Positions 1-5,964 of a stretch of DNA of 18,185 nt are shown in pieces. Origin of the DNA: an uncultured bacterium (GTDB lineage: Bacteria > Patescibacteriota > Minisyncoccia > Phycocordibacterales > CAIZLB01); NCBI GenBank assembly GCA_903952785.1, contig CAJBHC010000098.1:1-18185 (forward strand). The letters are read 5' to 3'. How positions within the stretch are numbered: the stretch's first letter is position 1; each line of letters opens with the position of its first letter. A program made the translations under genes and the position numbers. The notes under the pieces are model-generated. The model made no database searches. It was given only the letters and a program-made list of their open reading frames with translations, and was not told the origin of the DNA.

Positions 1-44
1 GTGGGATAGTTGATATATTTTATATCGCTTTGTCATAATGATGT

Positions 45-80
45 AGCCACTGAAGGGGGTTAATAGATCCTTCGGTGGCT
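45..80 (+). other. 12-bp stem-loop
   Basis: Arms 45-56 and 69-80 pair over 12 bp with one G-U pair around a 12-nt loop. There is no T-run after it, so it is a poor intrinsic terminator by itself. It may be the 3' end structure of an upstream transcript or a processing signal. Confidence 0.5.
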
Positions 81-146
81 TATTCATTATGCTACGCGTC
101 AAACGCACACACCAGCTGACGCTGGTGGTTTACAAAATTAATATAG

Positions 147-173
147 AAAATTGACCGTTTTTCGGTCAATTTT
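147..173 (+). terminator. Intrinsic terminator of the upstream gene
   Basis: An 11-bp perfect stem (147-157 with 163-173) closes a TTTTT loop. An A-run comes before it and a T-run ends it, so it could work on either strand. It sits about 100 bp before the next promoter, as expected for the end of an upstream transcription unit. Confidence 0.65.
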
Positions 174-253
174 ACTAATTAGGCTGATAATATAGGCTCG
201 TTTCCTGGTGTGTGTAGCCGCCCTCGTTCTTTTTGAGGTTCTGGCTATTTAAT

Positions 254-281
254 TTGTATAAGCCATTAACTAATATATAAT
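254..281 (+). promoter_or_regulatory. Promoter for tatD (TTGTAT-N16-TATAAT)
   Basis: A perfect -10 hexamer TATAAT at 276-281 lies 16 nt after TTGTAT at 254-259. The predicted start near 288 leaves a leader of about 15 nt before the ATG at 303. A second TATAAT at 294-299 is too close to the ATG to be used for this start. Confidence 0.5.
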
Positions 282-302
282 ACAGCCAAAAGATATAATT
301 AT

Positions 303-1121
303 ATGAAATTTCAATATATAGATACTCATGCTCATGTGAATTTTTCTGAGTTTGATGAAGACAGGGAGGAGGTTTTAAAAAGAGCCTCAGATGAAGGTGT
401 ATTTGTTGTGAATGTTGGGACGGATATAGAATCTTCCAAACGAGCAATTTCTATTGCGGAGGAGTATCAAGAAGGGGTTTATGCGATTGTTGGAATTCAT
501 CCTCATGAGGTTATGAATTTGGAGCGGGAAGGACTGGTGGATAAAACTTTGGCAGAACTTAAGGAGCTTGCTAAGCATCCAAAAGTTATTGGAATAGGAG
601 AGTGTGGTTTGGATTTCTTTAAATTATCTGAATATAATCCTGAGACTGACCTTGAAAAAGTTAAAGAAATACAGGAGAAAATATTTAGAGGGCAAATTGA
701 CATCGCTCTTACTCTTGACAAACCTCTAATGTTGCATTGTAGAGAGAGCTACGGCAAAACTTTAGAAATTCTTTATGATTTCTTTGGGGTCCATGGTGTA
801 AAGTTGCGAGGGAATGCACACTTCTTCGCTGGTTCATTAGAACAAGCTAAGGCATTCATAAGTTGCGGTTTTACAATATCATTCACGGGGGTTATTACCT
901 TTGCTAAAGATTATGAGACTTTAATCAAAGATATCCCTCTCCAAAATATTCTTTCTGAAACGGATTGTCCATATGTGGCACCTGTGCCGTTTAGGGGCAA
1001 AAGAGCGGAACCTGTACATGTTAAGTTGGTGGTTCAAAAAATAGCTGAAATTAAGGGAATTTCTATCAAGGAGGCTAGGGAGCAGATAGAAAAGAACGTA
1101 AATCAGATGTTTTTTGCCTAA
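303..1121 (+). CDS. tatD: TatD-family metal-dependent deoxyribonuclease
   Basis: A 272-residue TatD hydrolase, a TIM-barrel metal-dependent hydrolase family with 3'-5' exonuclease or AP-endonuclease activity in DNA repair and turnover. The full set of expected metal ligands is visible: H9 and H11 in DTHAH near the N-terminus, H66 and H68 in GIHPH, E100 in GIGECGLDF, H145 in LMLHCRES, H173 in GNAHFF and D221 in SETDCPY. The family-typical RGKRAEP follows at 231-237. The length is normal for the family. There is no Shine-Dalgarno, and the start fits the promoter at 254-281 and the conserved N-terminus. It stands alone: the next gene begins 79 bp later. Family assignment is firm; the physiological substrate cannot be read from sequence. 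Confidence 0.95.
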   Translation: MKFQYIDTHAHVNFSEFDEDREEVLKRASDEGVFVVNVGTDIESSKRAISIAEEYQEGVYAIVGIHPHEVMNLEREGLVDKTLAELKELAKHPKVIGIGECGLDFFKLSEYNPETDLEKVKEIQEKIFRGQIDIALTLDKPLMLHCRESYGKTLEILYDFFGVHGVKLRGNAHFFAGSLEQAKAFISCGFTISFTGVITFAKDYETLIKDIPLQNILSETDCPYVAPVPFRGKRAEPVHVKLVVQKIAEIKGISIKEAREQIEKNVNQMFFA

Positions 1122-1147
1122 TTACACCACAAAAACTTGACTTTGCA

Positions 1148-1162
1148 TGGGGTCAGACCCCA
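1148..1162. repeat. Perfect short palindrome TGGGGTC-A-GACCCCA
   Basis: Seven-base perfect arms around one central base, in the gap between tatD and rpsF. It resembles intergenic GGGGTC/GACCCC palindromes that I associate with REP-like elements in some bacteria. That link is inference. The spacer of one base makes it a poor RNA hairpin, so a DNA-level site is as likely. Confidence 0.45.
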
Positions 1163-1200
1163 AGGTTGCTCATATTGGCCTTTTATGTTAGTCTTTCCCC

Positions 1201-1773
1201 ATGGCAAAAAAAGTTGAACTTACACAAGAGGACCAACAGCTTGAGAACAGGGTCTATGAACTCGGTTTTCACTTTGTCTCAACAATTGTTGAAGATGAGG
1301 TCGCTGTACAATTCTCGCACCTTAAGTCACTTATTGAGAAGCGCGGAGGACAATTTATCGCAGAAGAAATGCCTAAATTTAAAAACCTTGCGTATCCAAT
1401 AAGTAAGACAGTAAAGGCAGATAGAAAGAATTATTTAACATCATATTTTGGATGGGTTAAGTTTGAAATTAATCCTGAAGAGATAATTCCATTAGAAAAG
1501 GAGATAAAGGCTTTTGCCCCAATGCTTCGTTTTCTATTGATTAAGACTGTTAGGGAAAATACTTTCCTTGGAGCAGTAGCAGAGATCAAGGCTGATTCAT
1601 CAAAAATCGTAAAGATTGTAGATGAGCCAGTTGAGGACATAATTTCAGAGGAAGTAGCGGAGACTGCGGAGGTTGAAGCAAATCTACCTGAGGTTACAGA
1701 ATCAATTAAATCTCTTGATGCTGATGATGAAATTGTAGATACTGAAAAAGTGGGTGATATTGCAACTGAATAG
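1201..1773 (+). CDS. rpsF: 30S ribosomal protein bS6 with long acidic C-terminal tail
   Basis: The bS6 fold spans about residues 19-117 (YELGFHFVSTIVEDEVA, then LAYPISK and YLTSYFGWVKFEI). bS6 binds bS18 and 16S rRNA in the platform of the small subunit. Usual bS6 proteins have about 95-130 residues; this one has 190, because residues about 134-190 form a Glu/Asp/Val-rich low-complexity tail. It is the first gene of rpsF-ssb-rpsR, with a 42-bp gap to ssb. The order is the classic bacterial one, which makes the call firm. No Shine-Dalgarno precedes the ATG. I did not find the CCG-bulge hairpin of the known S6:S18 leader upstream. Confidence 0.93.
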   Translation: MAKKVELTQEDQQLENRVYELGFHFVSTIVEDEVAVQFSHLKSLIEKRGGQFIAEEMPKFKNLAYPISKTVKADRKNYLTSYFGWVKFEINPEEIIPLEKEIKAFAPMLRFLLIKTVRENTFLGAVAEIKADSSKIVKIVDEPVEDIISEEVAETAEVEANLPEVTESIKSLDADDEIVDTEKVGDIATE

Positions 1774-1802
1774 AGGTGATATTAATCGAAACTAAAGTAT
1801 TA

Positions 1803-1808
1803 TATAAT
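1803..1808 (+). promoter_or_regulatory. -10 box (TATAAT) placed for a leaderless ssb transcript
   Basis: A perfect TATAAT ends 7 nt before the ssb ATG at 1816, so transcription would start at or one base before the start codon. No good -35 box is visible (TATTAA at 1780-1785 is the best at 17-nt spacing). It would give ssb and rpsR an internal promoter besides the one upstream of rpsF. Confidence 0.4.
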
Positions 1809-1815
1809 AAACATT

Positions 1816-2322
1816 ATGTATTTAAACAAAGCAATAATTATCGGAAATTTAACTCGTGATCCAGAGCTTAAGGCTTTGCCATCAGGAATTACAGTTACAT
1901 CATTCTCTGTTGCAACAAATAGAGTTTGGAAAGACAAGAACGGAGCAAAGCAAGAAGCGGCGGATTATCACAATGTTGTGGTGTTTGGTCGTCAAGCTGA
2001 AACTTCCGCTCAATATCTTAAAAAGGGAAGTAGTGTACTAGTTGAAGGCAGAATGCAAACTCGTTCTTGGGATGGTGCTGATGGAAAGAAGCTTTATAGA
2101 ACAGAGGTTATCGCAGACAATATTCAATTTGGAAACAGACCCGGAGACGCGGGAAGTTCAAGTTCTTACGGAAACGCAGGAGCAGGGGCTGGAGCGGGAT
2201 CCAGTGCTGGAGCCGGGGCCGGTGCATCAAAGAAAGAAGATGACACAGGTAACGCACTAAATCAATTAGATTCAATAGAATATCCAGAGGAAGAAATTAA
2301 CCCTGAGGATATCCCATTCTAA
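1816..2322 (+). CDS. ssb: Single-stranded DNA-binding protein
   Basis: A 168-residue bacterial SSB. The OB-fold domain covers about residues 1-108 (NKAIIIGNLTRDPELKALPSG, then FSVATNRVWKD, YHNVVVFGR, KKGSSVLVEGRM, and TEVIADNIQFG). A Gly/Ala/Ser-rich flexible linker with GAGAGAG repeats covers about 112-138. The acidic tip ends in PEDIPF, the conserved peptide that recruits replication and repair proteins. Together these features give a complete, functional-looking protein. It lies between rpsF and rpsR as in most bacteria, with a 33-bp gap to rpsR. No Shine-Dalgarno is seen; see the -10 box just upstream. Confidence 0.96.
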   Translation: MYLNKAIIIGNLTRDPELKALPSGITVTSFSVATNRVWKDKNGAKQEAADYHNVVVFGRQAETSAQYLKKGSSVLVEGRMQTRSWDGADGKKLYRTEVIADNIQFGNRPGDAGSSSSYGNAGAGAGAGSSAGAGAGASKKEDDTGNALNQLDSIEYPEEEINPEDIPF

Positions 2323-2355
2323 TCTATTCACTTACAGAGTAATTAATTTAAAAAT

Positions 2356-2559
2356 ATGACAAAACATTGTTATTTCTCACAAAACAACATTAAACATGTT
2401 GACTATAAAGACACAGAACTTCTAAAGAAATTCCTTAATCCACACGCAAGACTTCTTTCAAGAAAGAAAACTGGCGTAAGTGCTAAAAGCCAACGTAAGC
2501 TGGCATTGGCTGTGAAGAGAGCTAGATTTATGGCAGTATTGCCATTCATCGCTCAATAG
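2356..2559 (+). CDS. rpsR: 30S ribosomal protein bS18
   Basis: A 67-residue basic protein with the bS18 signature: VDYKDTELLKKFLNPHARLLSRKKTGVSAKSQRKLALAVKRAR in outline (residues 15-57), matching the rRNA- and bS6-binding core. Its partner in the ribosome is bS6, encoded two genes upstream. It is the last gene of the operon. rplI (bL9), which often follows rpsR, is absent here and a terminator follows instead. The N-terminal CYFSQNN retains one Cys of a region that is zinc-binding in some bS18 proteins, but no full ligand set is present. Confidence 0.94.
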   Translation: MTKHCYFSQNNIKHVDYKDTELLKKFLNPHARLLSRKKTGVSAKSQRKLALAVKRARFMAVLPFIAQ

Positions 2560-2607
2560 GCATTTTATTGCCAATGAGGACCGAATAAGAAACCTGTTGT
2601 AGAGACA

Positions 2608-2645
2608 AAACAAAACCCCGGAACGCAAGTTCTGGGGTTTTGTTT
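2608..2645. terminator. Strong bidirectional intrinsic terminator between rpsR and efp
   Basis: A 17-bp stem (2608-2624 with 2629-2645), one G-U pair, closed by a GCAA (GNRA) tetraloop. A/T-rich ends on both sides suit termination from either strand. It lies between the convergent rpsF-ssb-rpsR operon and the minus-strand efp gene. Confidence 0.9.
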
Positions 2646-2679
2646 GGGGTGACTTTTTACTTTAGACTTTGGCGGATAA

Positions 2680-2692
2680 GGGGACTGTCACC
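2680..2692. repeat. GGGGACTGTCACC motif
   Basis: An imperfect palindrome in the rpsR-efp gap, related in form to the motifs at 1148-1162 and 18158-18173. Its GTCACC (2687-2692) also forms an inverted repeat with GGTGAC at 2648-2653. Function unknown. Confidence 0.3.
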
Positions 2693-2738
2693 ATAGCTAA
2701 CACTGGCCTGCAACATGGGGCCCGCTACGTCACGCAAA

Positions 2739-3302
2739 CTATTTAACTCTTTCTACATACTCACCAGTCTCTGTGTTGATTCTAACAACATCTCCTTCAA
2801 CTACGAACATTGGAACGTTTAGTCCAGCGCCAGTTTCAAGAACAACAAGTTTGTTTCCATTTTTTGAAGAGTCTCCTCTAAGAACTGGGGGAGCTTCTTT
2901 AACAACTAGTTCAACCTTAATAGGAAGATCTACTCTAAAGATGTGCTCATCAAAAACTGATGCTTCAACAATGGTGTTTGGTTTTAAGAATTTGCCACTG
3001 TTTCCAAGTACTGATTCATCAATCTTAAAGCGAGCTGCTGGATTGTTCTCCTCACAGAACCACCATTCTCCCTTATTGGAATAGAGGAACTTGATCTTCT
3101 TTGAATCAATTTCCGCTTGGTATACCTTGTCAGTAGCACCAAAAGAGTGTTCTACAATTCTACCGTTTAATAAGTTTTTTAATTTAGTATCGTTAACAGG
3201 CTTTCTCATTTGCTTTCTAAAAATATGGGAACTCATGACTTCATATGGCTCACCCTCAAAAACGATAAACTTTCTTACTGTAATTTCATTATAATCATAC
3301 AT
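2739..3302 (-). CDS. efp: Elongation factor P, divergent active loop
   Basis: EF-P enters the ribosomal E site and rescues ribosomes stalled on polyproline. The three-domain architecture is visible: N-terminal KOW-like domain (GEPYEVMSSHIF, KLKNLLNGRI), middle OB domain, and C-terminal OB domain ending in FVVEGDVVRINTETGEYVERVK. I place the start at the ATG at 3300-3302, giving 187 residues, because the family starts just before this point. An in-frame ATG at 3339-3341 would add 13 residues without homology. The loop that carries the modified lysine in E. coli (PGKGQ, K34) aligns without gaps to KQMRK, so Met32 replaces the lysine and the Pro-Gly is lost. The gene is monocistronic, convergent with rpsR. 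No Shine-Dalgarno. Confidence 0.92.
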   Translation of the reverse strand: MYDYNEITVRKFIVFEGEPYEVMSSHIFRKQMRKPVNDTKLKNLLNGRIVEHSFGATDKVYQAEIDSKKIKFLYSNKGEWWFCEENNPAARFKIDESVLGNSGKFLKPNTIVEASVFDEHIFRVDLPIKVELVVKEAPPVLRGDSSKNGNKLVVLETGAGLNVPMFVVEGDVVRINTETGEYVERVK

Positions 3303-3457
3303 AATATGGCCATTGTAGACCATAAGAGGTGAGATGTCCATGTCTCGGGGCTAAACATTTTGGGTTATGGTTTTGTTTGGAAAACATGGAATTTCTTTGG
3401 CATTTCTTTATAAAATATTTATGAATTCTTTGGGGGTGGTTTGGTAGACTGTGTGCG

Positions 3458-3832
3458 ATGGAAACCGAAAATGATTTTAATAATAAAGACAAATACCCAC
3501 CAAAAAAGCTTCCCATAAAAAGAGGTGAAGTCTTCTGGTGTTGTCTCGGTATGAATATTGGATCTGAACAAAACGGGGCAGGCATTGATCTGATGCGACC
3601 CATGTTGATAATAAAAATATTTTCGGAAAACTTCTTTTTGGCCGCACCCCTGACTACTAAAAAGCATACCGGCAACTGGTATTTAAAGATTTCACTTAAT
3701 GATTCCTACGTTATCTTAAATCAGATAAGGCCAATTGATATAGATAGATTTAGAGAAAGCATGGGATGTATATCAGAAGACGAACTGAGAAATATAATCG
3801 ATAGTTACATCCAACTTATTAAGTATATATAA
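3458..3832 (+). CDS. MazF/PemK-family endoribonuclease toxin, orphan
   Basis: A 124-residue protein with the PemK/MazF signature: RGEVFWCCLGMNIGSEQNG (22-40), the catalytic-region Arg in MRPMLII (R47), PLTTKKH with T66/T67, and LNQIRPIDIDRF (88-98). MazF-type toxins cleave mRNA at short single-stranded motifs and are usually paired with an antitoxin encoded just upstream. Here the upstream gene is the divergent efp and the downstream gene is the convergent recA, and no antitoxin ORF is visible. It may be a solitary regulator, use a distant antitoxin, or act as a domesticated RNase. The first ~20 residues are a polar Lys/Asn-rich extension. It has its own terminator. Confidence 0.85.
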   Translation: METENDFNNKDKYPPKKLPIKRGEVFWCCLGMNIGSEQNGAGIDLMRPMLIIKIFSENFFLAAPLTTKKHTGNWYLKISLNDSYVILNQIRPIDIDRFRESMGCISEDELRNIIDSYIQLIKYI

Positions 3833-3846
3833 GTTATAGAACGAAA

Positions 3847-3870
3847 AAAACACCAAACAAATGGTGTTTT
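3847..3870. terminator. Intrinsic terminator after the PemK-like gene
   Basis: A 9-bp stem (3847-3855 with 3862-3870) with an AACAAA loop, an A-run before it and TTTT at its end. It starts 14 bp after the stop codon and could also serve the minus-strand recA transcript. Confidence 0.7.
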
Positions 3871-4062
3871 AATCGCTAAATAAAAGTATTTGCATACTTT
3901 CGGCTGGGTTTCCCCAAAACTGTCCTTAATTAATTCTTATCCAAGCTAGCTAGTAGATTGGAATTGAACTAAAAGGTATCTAAAGTTTATCAAAAACTTT
4001 TTTGGTGTCAAGACCAGGCGTCTGAAATGGGTGCGACAGCCGAGATGAACATTCCAACTATC
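3871..4062. other. Gap between convergent PemK-like gene and recA
   Basis: No coding signal is seen on either strand. A weak 7-bp hairpin with a T-run (3982-4003: AAAGTTT pairing with AAACTTT) is the only structure. It is a minor terminator candidate on the plus strand. Confidence 0.4.
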
Positions 4063-5241
4063 CTACAGCTCCTTCAAATGCTCTCTAATTTTCTTCAGAA
4101 TCTCATTACTAATCTTTGAATTGGCGCGTAGGAATTGACGAGTTGCATCATATCCGCGTCCCAGCTTCTCTTCTCCATAAGAATAACTTGTTCCACTCTT
4201 GCTGATGATATCCAACTTCTCTCCAAGAGCAATTATTTCTCCCTCCTTTGAAATACCTTCATTGTACATTAAATCAAACTCAGTCTGTCTGAATGGGGCA
4301 GCGACCTTATTTTTAACAACCTTAACCCTAACGCGACCACCCATAATTTCTTCTCCTTTTTTAATTTGAGCGATTCTTCTAATGTCCAATCTAACGGAAG
4401 TATAGAATTTTAGTGCCTTTCCTCCAGGGGTTGTTTCTGGATTGCCAAACATGACACCAATTTGCATTCTAATTTGGTTAATGAAAATTACGATAGTCTT
4501 ACTTCTTGCAACAATCGCTGTCAGCTTACGCAATGCTTGAGACATTAGTCTTGCTTGCTTACCCATATGTGATGCCCCCATATCTCCTTCAATTTCATCC
4601 TTGGGGGTGAGTGCCGCAACTGAGTCAATAACAATAACATCAAGTTTTCCAGATCTAACCAAGCTCTCAACAATCTCTAGTGCCTGCTCACCTGTATCAG
4701 GCTGGGAGATTAGTAACTCATCAATTTTAACACCGAGTCTCTTTGCATATTCAGGATCCATTGCGTGCTCTGCGTCAATGAATGCACAAATTCCATCCTT
4801 CTTTTGCGCCTCTGCAATGACGTGCAATGACAACGTTGTCTTACCAGAAGATTCTGGTCCAAATATTTCTATGATACGTCCACGAGGAAGACCTCCAACG
4901 CCAAGCGCCGCGTCTAATCCAATTGAACCAGTTGGAATTGCATTAACATCAACCCTTGGCTTTTCTCCAAGGCGCATGATTGCATCATCGCCAAATTTTG
5001 TTTTAATTTGTGCGATAGTATCTTTGATTGATGAATCGTTACTTTTTTCTTTGGAACCCTTTTTCTTTGATGAGCCAAATGAAGATTTTGATGATGACTT
5101 TGAGGCAGGGGACTCATCGTCTTCATTTTCATCTTCATCGTCACTACCGTCTAGTGTTGCTGCTGAAACCTCCTTTAATTCTTCAGCCAAATCTGCTTTA
5201 GCTGTCCCCTTTTTTGTTCCTACTTCTTTTTTCTTTGCCAT
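4063..5241 (-). CDS. recA: RecA recombinase with an extended low-complexity N-terminus
   Basis: RecA forms filaments on single-stranded DNA, catalyses strand exchange and promotes repair. The core starts near residue 72. Walker A GPESSGKTT is at 128-136, Walker B VIVIDSVAAL at 202-211, loop L1 with MGASHMGKQAR at 221-231, and loop L2 with INQIRMQIGVMFGNPETTPGG at 255-274, nearly identical to the E. coli loop. The protein is 392 residues because of an N-terminal extension of about 70 residues made of charged and serine-rich stretches (an acidic run near 33-44, then Ser/Lys-rich 47-71). The acidic C-terminal tail of E. coli RecA is absent; the protein ends HLKEL. It is the last gene of the ftsK-Ig-recA block, 99 bp after its neighbour, and has its own candidate promoter. 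Confidence 0.97.
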   Translation of the reverse strand: MAKKKEVGTKKGTAKADLAEELKEVSAATLDGSDDEDENEDDESPASKSSSKSSFGSSKKKGSKEKSNDSSIKDTIAQIKTKFGDDAIMRLGEKPRVDVNAIPTGSIGLDAALGVGGLPRGRIIEIFGPESSGKTTLSLHVIAEAQKKDGICAFIDAEHAMDPEYAKRLGVKIDELLISQPDTGEQALEIVESLVRSGKLDVIVIDSVAALTPKDEIEGDMGASHMGKQARLMSQALRKLTAIVARSKTIVIFINQIRMQIGVMFGNPETTPGGKALKFYTSVRLDIRRIAQIKKGEEIMGGRVRVKVVKNKVAAPFRQTEFDLMYNEGISKEGEIIALGEKLDIISKSGTSYSYGEEKLGRGYDATRQFLRANSKISNEILKKIREHLKEL

Positions 5242-5291
5242 AATATTACTAAAATTATTTGATTAATTTATATAAAGCCGATTCTTAATTC

Positions 5292-5320
5292 TTATAATAA
5301 TTCCCGTAACAAACTTTCAA
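5292..5320 (-). promoter_or_regulatory. Candidate recA promoter (TTGAAA-N17-TTATAA)
   Basis: On the minus strand, TTGAAA at 5320-5315 is followed after 17 nt by TTATAA at 5297-5292, giving a leader of about 45 nt before the recA ATG. I see no obvious SOS operator palindrome overlapping it. Confidence 0.4.
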
Positions 5321-5340
5321 TTTAAGTATTGAGTATAAAA

Positions 5341-5901
5341 CTAGATTGTTTTACCACTACTGCTACTAGTACTGCTGCCATGTGTATTGTTGTCAGCGCT
5401 ACTTGTTGCACTTGTTGTTTTGCTGTCCGTAGTAGAAGCATTGGTGCTTATGGAAGTAGATTCTGAATCAGATTTTCCATCGTTCATTGAAATATCATTA
5501 TCAATGTCTCCATCATTATCATTTCCAACATCTTTTTTATCCGTATATACCAATTGAAGTTCTTTTGTTATACACGCTCCAAATTTGTCAGTCACTTTTA
5601 ATTTAATAACATTGTATCCCGGGTAGAGAAGGACTTTTTCCTTAAATTGCCCCGCTTCATCAATGGGTATTAATCTATCATTTAAAGTAACTACTGAGAC
5701 GTTCTTGACGATACCTGACACATCTACAATGCTATCGTCTGCACTAGTTGTGCTTGGGCTTTGTATTGTGATTTGAGGACCACTAATTATTTTTTTTGAT
5801 TGAAATCCTGCGTATCCGCCAATTGCGCAAATTACAATAACAATAAGAGCGTTTCTAATTATTGTTTTTCCATCCCTCGTACTTTTGCGCGTTCCTATCA
5901 T
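5341..5901 (-). CDS. Membrane-anchored Ig-like domain protein between ftsK and recA
   Basis: A 186-residue protein of unknown function. Residues 1-14 are basic. About 15-33 form one hydrophobic transmembrane helix (NALIVIVICAIGGYAGF). About 43-120 look like one beta-sandwich of bacterial Ig or glucodextranase-B type (VDVSGIVKNVSVVTLNDR, then GQFKEKVLLYPGYNVIKLKV). Residues about 123-186 are an Asp/Ser/Thr-rich, probably disordered tail. A single N-terminal anchor with an extracytoplasmic domain is the likely topology. It lies 63 bp after ftsK on the same strand and an exact 26-nt repeat lies just upstream of its start. The link to FtsK or RecA function is only positional. Confidence 0.8.
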   Translation of the reverse strand: MIGTRKSTRDGKTIIRNALIVIVICAIGGYAGFQSKKIISGPQITIQSPSTTSADDSIVDVSGIVKNVSVVTLNDRLIPIDEAGQFKEKVLLYPGYNVIKLKVTDKFGACITKELQLVYTDKKDVGNDNDGDIDNDISMNDGKSDSESTSISTNASTTDSKTTSATSSADNNTHGSSTSSSSGKTI

Positions 5902-5918
5902 ACTATTGTTGGTTAAAG

Positions 5919-5944
5919 TTTCTATAAAGAAATTCTAAAGAATT
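5919..5944 (-). repeat. Copy 1 of an exact 26-nt repeat
   Basis: This 26-nt stretch in the gap between ftsK and the Ig-like gene recurs exactly, in opposite orientation, at 12376-12401. It contains two nested palindromes, TTCTTTAGAA and TTTCTTTATAGAAA. Here it ends 17 nt before the ATG of the Ig-like gene. An operator or promoter element is plausible. A mobile short repeat is the alternative. Confidence 0.7.
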
Positions 5945-5964
5945 CCCAAATTTTTTATGAATAA

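Larger units (their letters stand above)
1..302. other. Gene-free 5' stretch with hairpins and the tatD promoter
   Basis: No convincing coding region is seen. The stretch holds a long hairpin (45-80), a small hairpin (111-116 pairing with 121-126), a terminator-like hairpin (147-173), a weaker stem (215-219 with 243-247, and 222-225 with 235-238) and a promoter (254-281) for the following gene. It looks like the 3' end of an upstream transcription unit joined to the start of the next. I see no tRNA or other known RNA gene in it. Confidence 0.6.

Noticed and set aside
1122..1200. S6:S18-type autoregulatory leader upstream of rpsF
   Set aside because: No hairpin with the CCG bulge is present; only the short GGGGTC palindrome is seen.
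3303..3341. ATG at 3339-3341 as the start of EF-P
   Set aside because: The extra 13 residues do not match the family, whose N-terminus aligns with the ATG at 3300-3302.
3367..3447. A 26-codon hydrophobic ORF upstream of the PemK-like gene, considered as an antitoxin
   Set aside because: It is too short and hydrophobic, has no AbrB-like or charged C-terminal features, and overlaps the looser copy of the repeat and the promoter region.
3295..3675. A 126-codon minus-strand reading frame opposite the PemK-like gene
   Set aside because: It overlaps the well-supported PemK-like and efp genes and has no domain or codon signal of its own.
4601..5266. A 221-codon plus-strand reading frame opposite recA
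   Set aside because: It is the antisense shadow of recA: Ser/Phe-rich with no recognisable domain.
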